Origin: Caenorhabditis elegans | Taxonomy: Eukaryota; Nematoda; Chromadorea; Rhabditida; Rhabditidae | Reading direction: 5' to 3' | Assembly (NCBI RefSeq): GCF_000002985.6 | Contig: NC_003280.10 | Span: 11,838,501-11,902,500 of the forward strand | DNA length: 64,000 nt | Shown here: positions 1 through 14,300 of the stretch, in pieces | Layout of the letters: each line of letters opens with the position of its first letter | Position numbering within the stretch: position 1 is the first letter of the stretch | Made by a program: the position numbers and the translations under genes | Notes under the pieces: generated by a model | Databases searched by the model: none | What the model was told of the DNA's origin: nothing | The model's input: only the letters and a program-made list of their open reading frames with translations

Positions 1-2018
1 GTCAATCTTTCGCAGGGTAAATTTGAAGCCAAGATCACCCGACTTTTGATTGATAGAAGCCCAAAGTCAAGAAATACATATATTGGTCGGAAGTCGAACT
101 TCTGACGTCGTCGTTATCATATCTCTTTTTTTAGATGAATCATTTTTATTACGGTTTATAGGGTGAGAGAGAAAAAACTCGTGGAATCTTTGGCCCGACT
201 ATATTGTGTTTACTTTAGTTTGTAGTTTTTTTTGGAAACTCGAAATTTAAAAAAATATAAGAAAATTTAAAATCTCACAAAATTTTGGTTTTTCAATAAT
301 CCGATTGTCAAGAGTTTCTTTTTTCAAAAATTGAGTTGAAATTTTGTCCCATTATATTGTCGCGAAAATCACAAACTCGGCCACCTGGTGACAGAGTTTT
401 CTACATTTTAGCCATGTAGTAGAAGACAAGTCAACGTTTAGGTAAATCTAAATTCTATAAATCGGCTACACAAAACTGTGAAGATTCCTTTTTGTAAATC
501 GGCGACCGAGTTGTTTCTCGGTCACGTTGCAGAACCTGAGTTCAACTTCCCTTTCAGCATGCGCTAGTTCATTTTGGAGCATCGTTTTTTTCAATATTTT
601 CGGAACAAAAAAAAAACTGTAAAAACAAAAAAAATTGGAAAAAAAATCTCAAAACCAAATATTTGTCTATCATTTGTGTTCCATGACTTCCGCCAGCTGT
701 GTGTTGCCTACCGTAATCTGTGACACAGACGTGTGAAAATGTGAAAAACTAAGAGAGAAAACAACACATCAGATCACAAGGTTCTGCAAATAGACGTCCT
801 TCTTCATCTCGGCGTTGCCCCGCGTTTATTCTTAAATTTATAGATTTGGCCTTCGGTTATTTTAGATTCACCTCCTACTTCTGCACACATTAATGCCCAT
901 CGGAAACCACAAATTTCACTGATCATCGGTTCAGAAGATCGGATTTTTGGGAATTTTTATCACCTCTCACGTGGTGTAAAAGTTTCCGGTAGATAGGCAG
1001 AGAATTTGTGTTTTGCACTTTTTCTTGAATTTCAGGTATTACGGTAGTCGCATTTTGTATTTCACCGCATTCAAGGTGACCTATGTTTGACTACCAATTT
1101 CCTGAAAATTCAAAATGCGACTGCTTCAGTCGATAATTTTTTGATCTCTCTATTCGTCATAGAGATCTGACAGTCTAAAGTACGGAGAACGCCGTATTCC
1201 GTAGAACAAAGATCAGAGAATACATGCGTGACATCACAGTTCGGCCGCCAAGGAAACTAGGCCACCTGTGGAGAATTGTAACAAACATTTTAAAAATCGG
1301 AACCTTCTAGATCCAGACCTCATAAAATCGTCATTTCCTCGACACTAAATTTCTGTACAAAAATAGATGTGTACATTCCATAAAACAATAGTCTTGTGTA
1401 TTGATAATAAATCAATTCGTTCATTTATTTCTTCGTAACAGTAGTAGTTGTTATAATCTTCAATGATCATCATCTTTGTCTACTGCTTTTCTTCGTCTTC
1501 TTATTTGCCATCGGATTGCATGTGAAAATCACATTTTTCTCTAAATACCTATTAATTTTTGTTTTTAATAAATTCCTTCATATTTCTTCATATCACGTTT
1601 CAGGTGGAACTTCTACACTGGCATTGGTTCATAATGAAATTTCTGAAGAAAGTTCGAAGCGCCGTTTGAAATTCGATATATATATGCAACGATACTCCGG
1701 CGTTTTTGCGTGCGTCTTTAAATCGAGGGGTACTGTAGCTCAGATATTGTTAGGACATGCTCCTTTAAGGATGTCTCTCACAAGAATCAGAGTTACATAC
1801 CTTGGAAAATGTCATGAATTTTTGATGAAACTCACGTCATACATATAAAGAATAAAAATAAAATAAAATGTTATTAAATTACAGTACACCCGGTTTAAAG
1901 GCACAGGAAATAAAAAATTTGTAAAGTTGTACATGATAGGCAGGCATATTTCGCAAGTGTCTACTGGAGGCCTGACTGCCTACGTGCCTACATCTTGCCT
2001 GCCTCCTATATGTAATCA
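1..2018. other. Region without a recognised gene
   Basis: No open frame here has credible splice structure or family similarity. There is a short inverted repeat near 1046-1123 (arms AGTCGCATTTTG and its complement), and GTAGGCAGG-type repeat sequence begins near 1935. The 110-codon open frame at 1516-1848 has no recognisable motif. Confidence 0.5.
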
Positions 2019-2130
2019 ACGTCAGGCTCTCGTGTATCTCGCATATGTCATTTCCACGATTACAAGTTAAGTAGGCATGAGTAGACAGGCAGAAAGGAGG
2101 CGTAGGCTACCTTGAAGGCAAGCAGGCTTT
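1935..2130. repeat. GTAGGCAGGC-type dispersed repeat
   Basis: Clusters of TAGGCAGGC, GTGCCTAC, GCCTGCCT and related words occur here. The same word family recurs near 12868-12925, 13050-13085, 18485-18545, 19890-20010, 48870-48930, 49590-49740, 54525-54780, 57200-57230, 57890-57960 and 58230-58350. Confidence 0.8.
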
Positions 2131-2400
2131 TATTTTGTGCTCGCACCTGGAAACTGAAATACCGGAGTGTCGTTGCGTGTTTATAATTGCTTTGATTCAA
2201 TTACTTGTACGTCAGGCTCTCGTGTATCTCGCATATGTCATTTCCACGATTACAAGTTAAGTAGGCATGAGTAGACAGGCAGAAAGGAGGCGTAGGCTAC
2301 CTTGAAGGCAAGCAGGCTTTTATTTTGTGCTCGCACCTGGAAACTGAAATACCGGAGTGTCGTTGCGTGTTTATAATTGCTTTGATTCAATTACTTGTAT
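2021..2400. repeat. 190-base direct tandem duplication
   Basis: The stretch 2021-2210 is repeated head to tail at 2211-2400. Reading the copies side by side, they match at every base except the last (C versus T). The unit contains a piece of the dispersed GTAGGCAGGC family. Near-identity implies a very recent duplication, or an assembly duplication. Confidence 0.95.
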
Positions 2401-4396
2401 ACATATTTTCCAAAATAAACTCGCTCATCTCATTTTTACCGTCAAAAACTCATCAAACATTCGCCAGTTTTCTGTCACAATGTCCCCATATCTAGTTTTC
2501 TCTCCATCATGGATCAGTGGGCATGCCACTCCGTTCAAGATTTTTGACCTTCTGGTCAAACAATCCGATGAAAACTTGAATTGTGGAGAGAAATTTGAAT
2601 TTCAATTTGAAATTTGTGCCTTTTTTAGGTATGGGACGCCCGATTCTTTGAAGAACATAATCTGTTTATTCGGGGGAGTGCATTTGGATTACTGAACTTG
2701 TGATACAATAAAGTGATAGAAGTTCTGCATTTTCAAAAATCACGATGAGGTGATTCTGTTACAGATATTCAGGTCAAAGTGAAGCTGAAGTAGGAAAAAT
2801 CATTTGTCGAAGCGCCCGACTTTTCCGGGCTCTGCAACTTGCTGTGTTTTTTCATGATGAGTGATGGAACCCGGCAGGCGTCGGGCGCTGAAACTCAAGT
2901 TTTTAAAGAGATACTTTAACAGGAATTCAGAAAAAAAGACCGTTGCTTCAATTAGTTCCAATATTTTATGCTCATTGAGCTACATTAATCATCATAGACT
3001 CACGTATTTAGTCTCTTAAAGTAATATCCCGTGTGTCCAGGAAATTGGTACAAAAAAACTCATGATAATAATAAGACAGCGGGCAATAATAACAATAATA
3101 ACAAAAAGTGACAATTTTCGTACCCCTTTTTGTTCAACAGGACTATCTTATGATAAGAGGTGTGATTATGTTCTTCCATTGTTTTTATGTTTCCATAAAT
3201 TGAAGTATGAAGGATCAACAATTCGTGATTGGAAAATGACGTCATTTTCTCGGTTTCCATGTTCGTCAAAATTGATATTTCTTCGATTGATCACATAATA
3301 AACTTTTTTTACTGTTTTTCACGTGGATAAACTTGTCACGTGGAAAGGGCATGCAGCCGACACCTGACAGCTTCCGGAGAAAGTACAAAGTACAGTTGGT
3401 CCCGTGAAGTGTCGGCCGCACGAGCTGCTAAGCCAAATTGTATCGGTTGCTACCAGGGCAGCAGCCGACTTCCGCTGGGCTATTCGACTCACTTATTGAT
3501 ATTTAAAACATGACAATAAACCCGTCATGATCTATAAATAAAATGATATTTTTGAAGATCGCCTCCCTCGATATCTCCGCCGCTGCTGCGGTTTACGACG
3601 CACACTGTCACAAATCATCGGGGGGTTTCCTCTAATCTGGTCATCAAACGATATTGACTTTCAATATCCGCTTGATCTCAAGAAAGACTAATTAAATGGT
3701 CAATAAGTGCGCTCTACTGGACGTGTCAGTTTGAATCATTTTTGAAAAGCTGAAAGGTACGAGGAAAACTTGAACTTGAATCGTAGTCTCATGTAGTTAT
3801 AGAGTGTGAAGTTCTAGACTAAAACTAAAATTTGATGTGGTCTAGAATTATTTTTATTCAAAATCTTAACTTCTGCAATAATAAGTTATCAAAAACCAAA
3901 AAGTTTCAATTTCCCCCCATCTGATCATTGCCCCGATGCAATACAGCTTATCAGTATTAAATCATCATCAATACACAAAAATCTCTCCTCAAGAAACTCC
4001 GCCCAGATTCTCAACCTCGAGAGAATTACAGTTATCACTGTATCAACCCTTTATCAACTGCGTCTCGTCCTCTCTCATTTTCCGCCTTTTCCAGCGCCGC
4101 CTACTTTTTTGGGGTGGACACACACACACGCTCACACAAACGTCTCCTGTATATATAAATATAAAGAGAAACTCGTCTTCTCTGGAAATTCAGTTTACTT
4201 TTTCCTCAACAAAATGGAACATCGACCCTCTAGAAGGTACTTCTATGTGCTACTTTTTTTTTACTTTTTAGAATAGTTTATTTTGTTAATTTTTTGTTAA
4301 TGTGTTGTAAATTTGTAAAAGTTTGGAATAGAGCATTATCATTTCATTTTTTAGTTTTTTAGACTTATTCTTAACTTTAGATATTTGTTTCAAAAA
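2401..4396. other. Region without a recognised gene
   Basis: No supported gene. The stretch 3350-3490 holds copies of the GTGTCGGCTGC repeat in mixed orientation. The rest is AT-rich with short spurious open frames. Confidence 0.5.
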
Positions 4397-4535
4397 GTGT
4401 CAGCTGCTAGCAACTCTGACCCGTATAATGTCGGCTGCTAACAATACTTGCCCATAAGGTGTCGGCTGCTAGAGGATTCGACTCGTAATGCGTCGGCTGC
4501 AAACAATCCTGAACCAGTAAATTGTCAGCTGCTAA
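4397..4535 (+). repeat. GTGTCGGCTGC tandem repeat array
   Basis: Four to five imperfect units of about 35 bases carry the core GTGTCGGCTGCTA, with spacers of the type TTCTGACCCGTAA. Further copies lie near 3350-3490, 5612-5640, 6113-6205 and 7570-7710. A reverse-complement array lies at 15650-15975. Confidence 0.85.
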
Positions 4536-4758
4536 CTTTTTTTTTCAGTTGTAACTTAATATATTGGACCACACATCAGAAGTCCTATTACATATTAAAG
4601 GATTTTTTGAGGTATCTCCTTTGTCCGCCGCCTACTAGTTCATTTGTTCACTCTCCTAATACACAGTTCTCCCCATTGTTCTCTCTTTTCACACTTCTCA
4701 GTTATCATCATCCTCCTTCTCCTCCCCGTGATCATCGTCACCATCCATTTTCAGAAGC

Positions 4759-7275
4759 ATGGCCGACGCCGTGTTCCCTACACAGGCAACCGCCCAAACT
4801 CGCTACATCAGCCTGTTCGGCACGAGAACGCGATTCGTGATTATGGTGCTGATCTTGTTGTGTTTGACGAGTATTTGGTACGTTTTTTTTTGGTAGTTTT
4901 CCAAAGTTTGACAAAAAGTTTCCAAAGTTCGGCAGAAAGATGTCTTCCAAATTGACGATAAAATATCAGTAGCTAAACTTTCTGTACTTATAATCAAATA
5001 TAAATCTTCCAGGTCCAATATTCTCGCCTTCAACTTTGCAGTGGTATGTATGGATGATGATGATTCAGAGATGGGTGCATCGCTCAACGGTACCGCACGA
5101 AAAACGCACTTTACAAGCAGTAAGTCCCCTTTCTAAAGTACATATCTTCTTCTTCTTCTCCAATTTCATAAGGTCGGGGGCCTATCAGCCATATGACCCC
5201 AGCCAATGTTATCAAAGATCTCATAAACACCTCCATCAATCACCTTCTTCCTTTCAGCGCAAAATTCGCTGGCGATGGCGATCGTGGCGATCGCCGCGTT
5301 GCTGGGCAACTTCCCGATTGTACAACTCGTCGGAATGGTCGGCATTCGGACGGTGTTCGCCGGTCTTGGAATTCTGTCGGCTGTGTCGACTCTTTTGATT
5401 CCATTGTCCATTCGGGTATGGTTTTTTTTGTTGAAAAAAAAAGTTTTGAGGTGAAAAAAGAGTGGGAAAATGAACAAGAAAAGTACAATGGAGTTGGAAG
5501 TTGAATAGGGTAAAGAAGTAGAAAAAACAATTTTTGGAAAGTTCTAGATTCTATTTGTATTTGAGAATAGGGGAAAATGTTTGGAAAAAAAACTTCTTGA
5601 AATTCTTTTCCCGTAATATGTCGCCTGCTAGCAATTCTTTTTCATACCTTTCCCATAAACCTCCAACTCATTTCAGATGGGCTTCTACTACTTCCTGGCA
5701 GTCCGCTTCCTTCAGGGATTCGCATTCGCCGCCAACTTCCCAGTCATTGGCTCGTTCTGTGCCAAATGGTCATATTTCAAGCAAAACGGGCTCTTCGTCT
5801 CCTCACTGGTCGCCTACGTTCAACTATCTCCAGCCATCACTATGCCAGCCTCCGGTGCTCTTTGCTCGGCGTTCAAGTAAGTAGGAAAAAATTGTTATTC
5901 GGGTTGTTTTTGAACTATCACCACTGTCCGACGACCCACCGACTTATCACAAAGAACTGTAATCCTCTTAACACTTGTAGGTGGAAAATGTATAAATAGG
6001 TACTCTGACAACATGTATACTGAAAATCAAACGTTCAAAAGGAAGCATTTAGCACAAAATTTTCAAATTTCTTGCATTATTATTAGTTTATCTTGTTTTG
6101 GCTGTGAACAGTGATATGTCGACTGCTAAAAATTCTGGCCCGTAAGATGTCGGGTGGTAGCAGTTCTGACCATGAAGTGTCGGCTGCTTGCAGTTTCGAT
6201 CCTTAAAATTTTTTCAAGCAATTCCAGCAATGTCGAGGACACTTGATTTATAACACTTGATTTACAACGCAATAAATTTCCAGATGGCCATCAATCTTCT
6301 ATGCTCACGGAGCCGTCTCTCTCCTTCTCTTCGTTACGTACGCTCTCTTCTACCGTAACTCCCCACAAAAACATCCATTCGTGGGAAATGTCGAGTTGAA
6401 GAAGATCTCGATCGGAAAGATTGCCGCTGTTGAGTAAGTATTATATAGACTTTAGCAAATCCTAATTCCTTCTTTTTCAGCAAGCGAGCTCTCAAAAAAG
6501 TCCCATACGGGCCTATCCTCAAGACCCCTGCCATCTGGGCCGTCTGGGTGGCCGCCATCGGAAACTTCACCTGCGTCAACATGATGTTCCTCTTCTCCCC
6601 AATCTATCTCTCCAAGGTGCTTGGATTCCCAGTTCACAGCACCGGAATCACCGCCGCCATCCCTCCATTCCTTCAATTCTCCTCCAAGCTCATCTGCGGA
6701 GCTGCCTCCGATCGCTTGACCTGCCTCTCGGAAGGTGTCAAATTCAGACTGTTCAACACATTGGCTTTTGTCGGATCCGCTGGCTTCCTTTGCGTCCTTG
6801 CATTCATGGGAGATGAGCACAAGCGAAATAATATGATTGTCCTGGGATGCGCCGCTGCAATGCTCGGAGCCACCACAGGAGGATTCTTCAAAGCAGGACC
6901 AGTGCTTTCCAAGCAGTACAGTCACTTTGTCACCGGAAATATATCCCTCGGAATTACGATTACTATGCTCATTGTTCCATTCTTTGTGAATGCTTTGACT
7001 CCAAACAATACCCAGGAAGAATGGAAATATGTTTTCTTAATTACCGGAGCAGTGATGGTGGGTTCAGAACGAACTTTTAAAAATTCTAAATTTCTATTTT
7101 CCAGGTTATCACCAACATCTTCTTTGTCATTTTCGTCCGAGGTGACCCTTGCGAGTGGACTTCCGATAGCTTCCACCGAGCTAGCTCCGTCGCTGACTTC
7201 GAGCAACACCACATCAGAAACACCGGAATCTCCACGATTTCTCACAACGTTGAAGACGTTCCGGAGAAGTTGTAG
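4759..7275 (+). CDS. SLC17-type major facilitator transporter
   Basis: Predicted 493-residue solute carrier of the SLC17 (sodium/phosphate and organic anion) group of the major facilitator superfamily, with about 12 membrane spans; the substrate cannot be told from sequence. Exons 4759-4877, 5013-5119, 5258-5415, 5677-5876, 6284-6433, 6481-7057 and 7105-7275 keep phase throughout. The first span begins near residue 25. N65-G-T in the first large loop is a possible glycosylation site. The segment RFLQGFAFAANFPVIGSF (from R138) matches the conserved SLC17 RF.QG motif. The start lies 5 bases after a TTTTCAG trans-splice acceptor. The last intron has a weak GTGGGT donor. An AATAAA lies at 7512-7517. 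GTGTCGGCTGC repeats sit in two introns. From memory this is T27D12.1, the neighbour of clh-1. Confidence 0.9.
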
Positions 7276-8358
7276 ATGGAAAATTTCACCTAAAAAAAAC
7301 TTGTACAAATCTTTGCTAATAATCAAGAATTACTAGATTGCTCTGTTGTATAGGGCAAAATTATAGTAACTTTATCTGAAAAGTCAATTTCAGTTCTTTA
7401 TCCTCCTCTCTCATGTTGTTGATCTCTTACGTTTTTGTTGTTTTTTGTTTTATTCTTTTTCGCTTTTTCATTTTTGAAAATCGGTGCATAAAATTGAGAA
7501 TTGTAAAATGTAATAAACAAATTTTCAAAAAAAAAGAAGGATGTAGCTTGCGAGAGTTCAGGAGTTATCAAAATATAGCCTGACCCGTACAGTGTCGGCT
7601 GCCCGCAATTCAAGCCCGTGAGGTGTCGGCTACTTGCAGTTTTAACCCGTAGTGGGTCGGCTGCAAGCAATTTTTGACCCATAAGGTGTAGGCTGCTTTA
7701 AATTCTGACTCTGAATTTAGAGTTTTGTAGCTTTTTTGGCACAAGAGGTTCCAAAAATTATTGTCAACCAACACATTATAAGAAACTTTATATCGAAAAT
7801 ATTACTGTAGACGACTTTCTAATATCCATAAAAAATGTGAAAACATGGTGCATCGGCCGAACTGACTATGATTTTCCAAAGAAATTACAAGCGAAAGTTT
7901 CGTAGAAGATTCCTAGCTCATTATAGCTACGAAAATTGTGTTAATTCAAAATAATTATGTCAATTTCTATGAAATATCCAACATCGGGAGCTTCCAAACT
8001 AATACAATTAGGTAGTTAAAACTTTTATTCACTGTCGAAAGAAGAACAATGTTTCACGGGAAACTCATCAGGAGAAATTATGAAATTATGACTGCTATAT
8101 ACAAATCGGGATTTTTCAATGAATGAATTATGTATTCGGTTTTAATTTTAATTTTAATTTTAATTTTTCCCACAATTCCTTAGGAACGTCTGGGGAATTG
8201 GGAACAACTCGTTGTTTTGTTTTTTTGGAGAGAAGAACTACTTACAGAAACTGGGAGAGAAAGAGGAAACAACCGGGGGGGACGCTTTAAAATAATAATA
8301 ATAATGGAAGGAATGATTGACTGTTTGGTTGACTAGAATTTGAAATTTTTCACAAAAT
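7276..8358. other. Convergent 3' intergenic region
   Basis: This lies between the 3' ends of the transporter (+) and clh-1 (-). It contains a GTGTCGGCTGC array at 7570-7710 and a TTTAA-type pentamer run at about 8139-8168. No gene seen. Confidence 0.6.
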
Positions 8359-11300
8359 TTAGCGGGTTTCGTCATCCGTCTTTGCGTTTTCAGGAACATC
8401 GATTGTGACACGTGGTTGTCTGATTGGGGCGCCGTTTGGCTCCGCTGTATGGCCGTTTTGGAGCTCACGGTCAACTGAAACTTTTGATTTGTTAATTCTG
8501 AATTTCCTAGAAATCCTAGAAAAAACTCACGATCTTGTTCTGGATTGAGTCGGAATGTGGATGTTCGGATTCTCTGTTTCGGGACGACAGCTCCTCTACT
8601 GTAGATGTTACTGAGCGCCTCACGAAGTTCCTTCACGGCAACTACACCACAAAGACGACCTTTTTCAGTAACATAGGCATGGTTGAGAGCAAGAAGGGAG
8701 AACAGGGTGTGGACCTGTAATTGTTTTTTAAAATTAATTTTTTCGTCAAAACTTCGATCAATTTTCAATATTCTAACCTTGTAAAGAGAGGTGCCTCTAA
8801 CCAACTGGAACGGTGCCGGATCGATTGCCACTTCTTCCATGTCCAATTTCTTTGATAGAATTTCAGCTCTCTTTGCCAAAGAGTGCTGAAAATGTATTTT
8901 GGAAAAGGTCTGAAAAAGGTAAGCTAACCACAATCGGCTCGTGTTGATTAGTCTGAGCGTACAGAAGTGGGGCCAATGGACTGCGATCTCCCTGAAAATG
9001 GAAAATTGAAGGTTTTGGATCAGAAAACTTGAAAGTATTTTTAGAATACTGTAGGGGTACTGTAAAAGTCCTGTACGAGTTCTGTAGCAGTAGTGTAGGG
9101 CACTTTGAGCTTACTGTAGAAGTAATGTATGATTACTATAGGGTTGGAAGTAATGCAGTAGTATTGTAGTATTACTGTGGGGGAACTGTAGGACTACAAA
9201 TAAATAGTTTCAAATTAATACCTGATCTTCATGAAGTGGAGATTGTGGAAGAAGAGTGTTTCCGGAGATATTCCTGTCAGTCATCAACGCATTTCCAGAC
9301 GACATGTGAGCACCATTCGCAGCGAGCGAGCCACGTCTAGAATACTTTCTGAATGGAAACGGGTTTAAAGACGTGCAACACTAAGAGCGAGGGGGAAGTG
9401 GTGGTTGTTTAAGAGTTGCGGGAAAGGATGTGCATGCTCTATACAGGAAGAACTCGTGCAATCAAACCACAATAGACACACCTTAGATTGTTGATCGTGC
9501 TGAAGATTTCCGATGCCGTGCGACTTCTGAAAGATTTTGGATAGGATAGAGGAATAGGAGAAGAAAAATAAGAAAAGAAGTATGTAGTGCAGAAAGAAGT
9601 TAGAGGGCGTTGAAAAATGCTAAGAACTTTATTGATGTATCACAAAATTTACTTTTAAAAATTATGAATTTTGAATTTAAGGTACCATTTTCAAATTATT
9701 TTTTATGATTTTTTGTTGTTAAAAGCTGTGCAAAAGTGAGCACATTACTAATAGAACTGATGCAACCGAAATGACTACATCTAGCCGCACACTTCACAGA
9801 GAAGAAGAAGAAGAAGAAGCTTTAATTCTTTTCACTTACACAATTTTCGATTTGAGAGCCGGCGCTCTATAGCTGTAGAAAACACCCGGTTAAAAAAATA
9901 GCCCTTTCTCTCCCAAACTAACCTTCTACGATGTCCGAAGAGCTCTGGCTCGGGTCCGAGTTTACGTTGAATAAGGTACAGAAGATACTTGCGGGCGACG
10001 GAGCCGAGAAGTGTCATCGAGCGGGAATCGGTGACAAATGGGTAGGAGCGAAGGGTTGGACTCTCGAGGAGCATCTCGCGGAGCTCACGGTAGGTGGTCT
10101 CGCGGGTGATGTAGAAGATGTCCTTGACCATGATACGTTCGACTTTCATTTGATGCACACTGGAAATTTGGGATTATATTGGTCGTAAGATGTTAAAAAT
10201 ATTATATTCTTACCTCATACGAGATGGAGGCAAATCTGCAAGGTATGGGTATCCATTAATCTTAATAATAGAATCATAAATGGAAGGTTGCAGGAAAGCA
10301 CAGATAGCATTTGAGATCATAAGGGCAATGAGCACAGGTAGCAGAGCACACAGCTGTCCAGTTGTTTCACAAACGATTAGAGCAATGGACAAGGAGTGAG
10401 TGACGGATCCGGTGAATGACGCAGCTCCAACCACGGCATAAAGTCCAGGGTAGATCTGTGGCTGACCGAGACCACGGAGTCCATACGGCCAAATCATTGA
10501 TATAATTTCTCCGAAAATTCTTCCACCACAGGCACCAATGACGAAGCATGGAACGAAGATTCCTGATGGAATGTACAAGGTAATACAAATTGGAACGATG
10601 ATAAAATAGAAAAGGAAGTAGATCAAAAGAGAGTTGATAGGCATCATATCTCCTTCTGGACCCGACCAATGCTCCAACATATGGGGTGGACATCCTTCAG
10701 ACCCATTCGTTTGCTTCCAGAGGGTACAGTTGGAGAGGAAATCGACGAGGGTTTCACGGAAAGTGTATTTTCCGGCCACGTAGCTTCCTAAACCATTGGG
10801 GTAGACGAGAACGGCGAAAATTGCAGCACAACAGGCAGTGAACAGGATTGGGCTGAAATAAGGTGTAATTTGACTCCACAGACTTGCCATATCCCTACTT
10901 CCAAAAATAAACATAATGTTTGAAACTGTACATATTACTTCAGCTACAGTACTACTCAATTAATAAGATTTATCACTTGTCAGTGATCAGAACACACTTT
11001 AGCAAAACATCGAAACGTAGAAACCAATGTTCAACCTTTTTCAACATTTTGATCTCAAAGAAACCAATTCTTCTCTATTTTTATCACCTATTGCTCAATA
11101 ATCACACAGCCATATCATTTATCTTTTTTTTTAATTTCCAAAAACGGAAGCATCAATTTTGCAGAACCTAATCTATTGTCTATCATTTCCCCCTATTTCT
11201 ACAATCTGATGATCGATCGATTGACATAACACATTCCAAATGATGATACACACCGTCGTCTTATCAGAAAAGAGAGAAGCCTCATCTGATATCAAACTTC

Positions 11301-14300
11301 CTATTTGATTTTAATTTATGGTAAGGTCATATTGAAGTTTTTGTATTCTGATCTTTGCCTACCTTTTTCCGAATAGGGCCTGGAAGATGCGATTTTTTCG
11401 TTTGAAGAACGCGATTCTTCGGTGATAATAGACGAAGAGAGCTCCGAGAAGACCAGTCATAACTCTGAAAATATGGATTTTGCCTGGAACATATGCAATT
11501 CTATCTAGAGACTGACATGAGTTAAGCTTAAGCCTAAGCCTAAGCCTGAGTCTAAGCCTATGACTAAGCACAGCCTTAACAAAAATCTATCCTTAAGTTA
11601 GCTCACCCCAAACCAATGAAAAATGGCAATTCCTCGACAACAAACACCTCATTTGGGAAATAAGTTTGATAATAGGCAGTAATGGTTCCGGCAATATGTT
11701 GTGGCACAAAGAACGCAATGGCAAAACGGAAAAGCATGGCAGAGCAGGTAGTGGCAAAGAATGATCTCCAATAGTTTTTCACAGCAAAATATTTGGAAGT
11801 TGACTCGATACCGTACAGTACAGCTGGAAATAAGATGTTAGAATGTTTTTAAGGGTTAAGCCCTACCTCCCATAGGCGCCGAGAATGTGCAAGCGATTCC
11901 GACGGCACAACCGATGCTCAACATTTCCATGGCACGACCTTCGTTGGAGAAAAATGCGTTGTATTGGCAAGCGGCGGTGACTTTGTTGAGGAGTGAGGCG
12001 ACAATAGCTCCGATATGTACAAATGGTCCCTGGAATTTTTAAAGGTCCGATGTGTTAGATTCGTTATCGTCGAATCAAAACAGTAGACACAAGGCAGGCG
12101 TGCCTACGTAAAACCCCAAACCCAAAATCCTTTACCTCTTTACCAACTGGAAGACCTGATCCAATAGTAAGCGTAAGTCCAATCATCTTCGCGATCAAGG
12201 TTTTCCCAGATAAATAATTTTTCAGTTGGAAGCCGTGAATGATAACTTTGACTTCGGGAATTCCGGATCCTGAATTTAAATTTTTCGATGTGGCTTTTTT
12301 TTAAAATAAAACCACTAACCAACAGCCTGTTTTCCAAATCCATAGCACACCAACGCGGCGAGATACACAAGTCCAGTAATATAAAACACCCATCCACAAA
12401 ACGCCGCGTAGTTGTTGAATTGCTCCAGAGACTCTAGCATGAAGTTTCGGACTGCAAAATTGAGAGTTGAAGATTTTAATTAAAACAAAAGACTCACAAT
12501 GAATCAGATACTCAATTCCCATATCGATGAAAATCGAAAAGATTGCCGTGATGAATCCAAGTGCGGCCGAGATGAACCAGTCCTCGACAAAGAAATGCAC
12601 AATATTTTGGAATTGACCTAGAAATTTAGTGTTTTACGAGTTTTTGGGATTTTGGAACTTACGCGTCAAAAATTCTTTCGTTGTTTCCCGTCTGGTGGAT
12701 TTTGAATCAGTATAATAATCCTCGTACTCTTCATCCAGATCATTCTGATCTTCTGTGTCACTCGACTCGTCATCTCCTAGCAATTCCATTTGATCCGCAT
12801 TTTCTTGAACCCTGGAATCATAAAATTGTTAACTACTTGACTATTTTGATTATTGCGGTTGCCTAGGCCTTTCGCATAGGCGCACACGTACCTGCCTCTT
12901 TACTAGGCGACCTACGCCTGCCTACTTTTTTAATTAATTAATAGGATAATTCACTTATATATAATAAATTTTTTTATGTCAATTTATATTTGGTCACAAC
13001 AACTCTAAATTAATAAGTTCCAATAAAACCTCCGAGTTTCCTGCTTAAAAATAGGTAGGCACGCTAGCCTGAAAACGTGCCTACTGTTCAAGTTCAAACC
13101 GGTAACTCGGCCCTACAGCAAAACAAAAAAGTCTAAAAACGAACCATCGAAATTGTCCGATAAACTGTGTCATATCAAGACGAAATCTGACGGGAGGATA
13201 TAGGTCTAACGACCTGCGAAACAACCAACGCAGCTTCTTCTTGAATACACAACACAACAGTATGAAAGGGAGAGAATCGATCTTTCAAAGACTAGAATGA
13301 CGTCATCTGATCACTGAGAACCGTGATGATGAAATAGTGTGGTAGAGGAAGTGGCGGAGGAAATTGTTGGCGTAATTTGGGAGGTGCTGAGGGAAAATTT
13401 ACAGTAATTTGATTTAAACACGACTGGAAGTCTAGTAAATTCCTATTTTCTATTTTTCAGTACAAGGGCAATCCGGTATTATATAAAAATACTTTACTAT
13501 TTCCCCTCTACTTTGACAGCTCAAAACTCACTTGCCTTTGGATTTATCAAAATATTGTCAACTGAAAAAATACGTGCAAAATGTGTCTCTATATTTTGAT
13601 AAATGAAAAATTTTTGATAACAATTAAGACAGCCGAGCTATAAGCCGTAGAAGCATTCCATCTTCCAATTGCATATTCTGGCGTGAGCTCAAGTAAGTTC
13701 CTTTCTTTTCAGCCCTAGCGGCATCTAATTTTTTATTTTCCAATTTCTACGAAAAAAAACTTATCAAGTCACAAAAAAGGGAAGAAAAAAGTGAGAATCA
13801 GAGAAAAAGTTCATAGTCCAACAACCAGTTCACCCCAGGTGAAATAGTGTATTGCGGATAGGAGACGGAATCGATTTGGACGGTGTCTCGGTGAAGAAGA
13901 AGATGAAAAGACAATGTATGTTCTATGGAAGTTGAAAGACCGATCAGAGAGATGACACCGCAAAGCGGAAACTGTTTGGAATTTCAATTTATCTCTCTCG
14001 AGATAGTCTTTGGCTTTTTGTCGTGGAAATTAACTGCGATTTTTCAATTTATTTTTCATGTTTGATAAAATTCCAGCTAGTTTTTGCAAATTAGGAGCAG
14101 TTGGAGGACATCAAAACATTGGAAAAAGAAATTGGAAAATCAATGTTCTCACTAACTTAAATGGAGTTTAATACTTTTCACAATTTTGAATACCTATCGC
14201 AAGTGGCTAAAATCAACAAAAAACTCCCTATTGTAAAATTGTGCGAGCAAACAAAAAGTTGCCTATTTGGTAAACGTGAGACCTTAAAAATAAGTATGTA

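Noticed and set aside
1516-1848. A 110-codon plus-strand frame
   Set aside because: No start context, no similarity, and no splice partner that would extend it.
5165-5257. Possible extra exon in the transporter gene
   Set aside because: Adding it breaks the frame or brings in a stop, whereas joining 5119 to 5258 keeps phase and matches the family.
4397-7710. Regularly spaced short repeats that could suggest a CRISPR array
   Set aside because: The units are imperfect, the spacers are themselves similar, and the host is a nematode. This is a minisatellite family.
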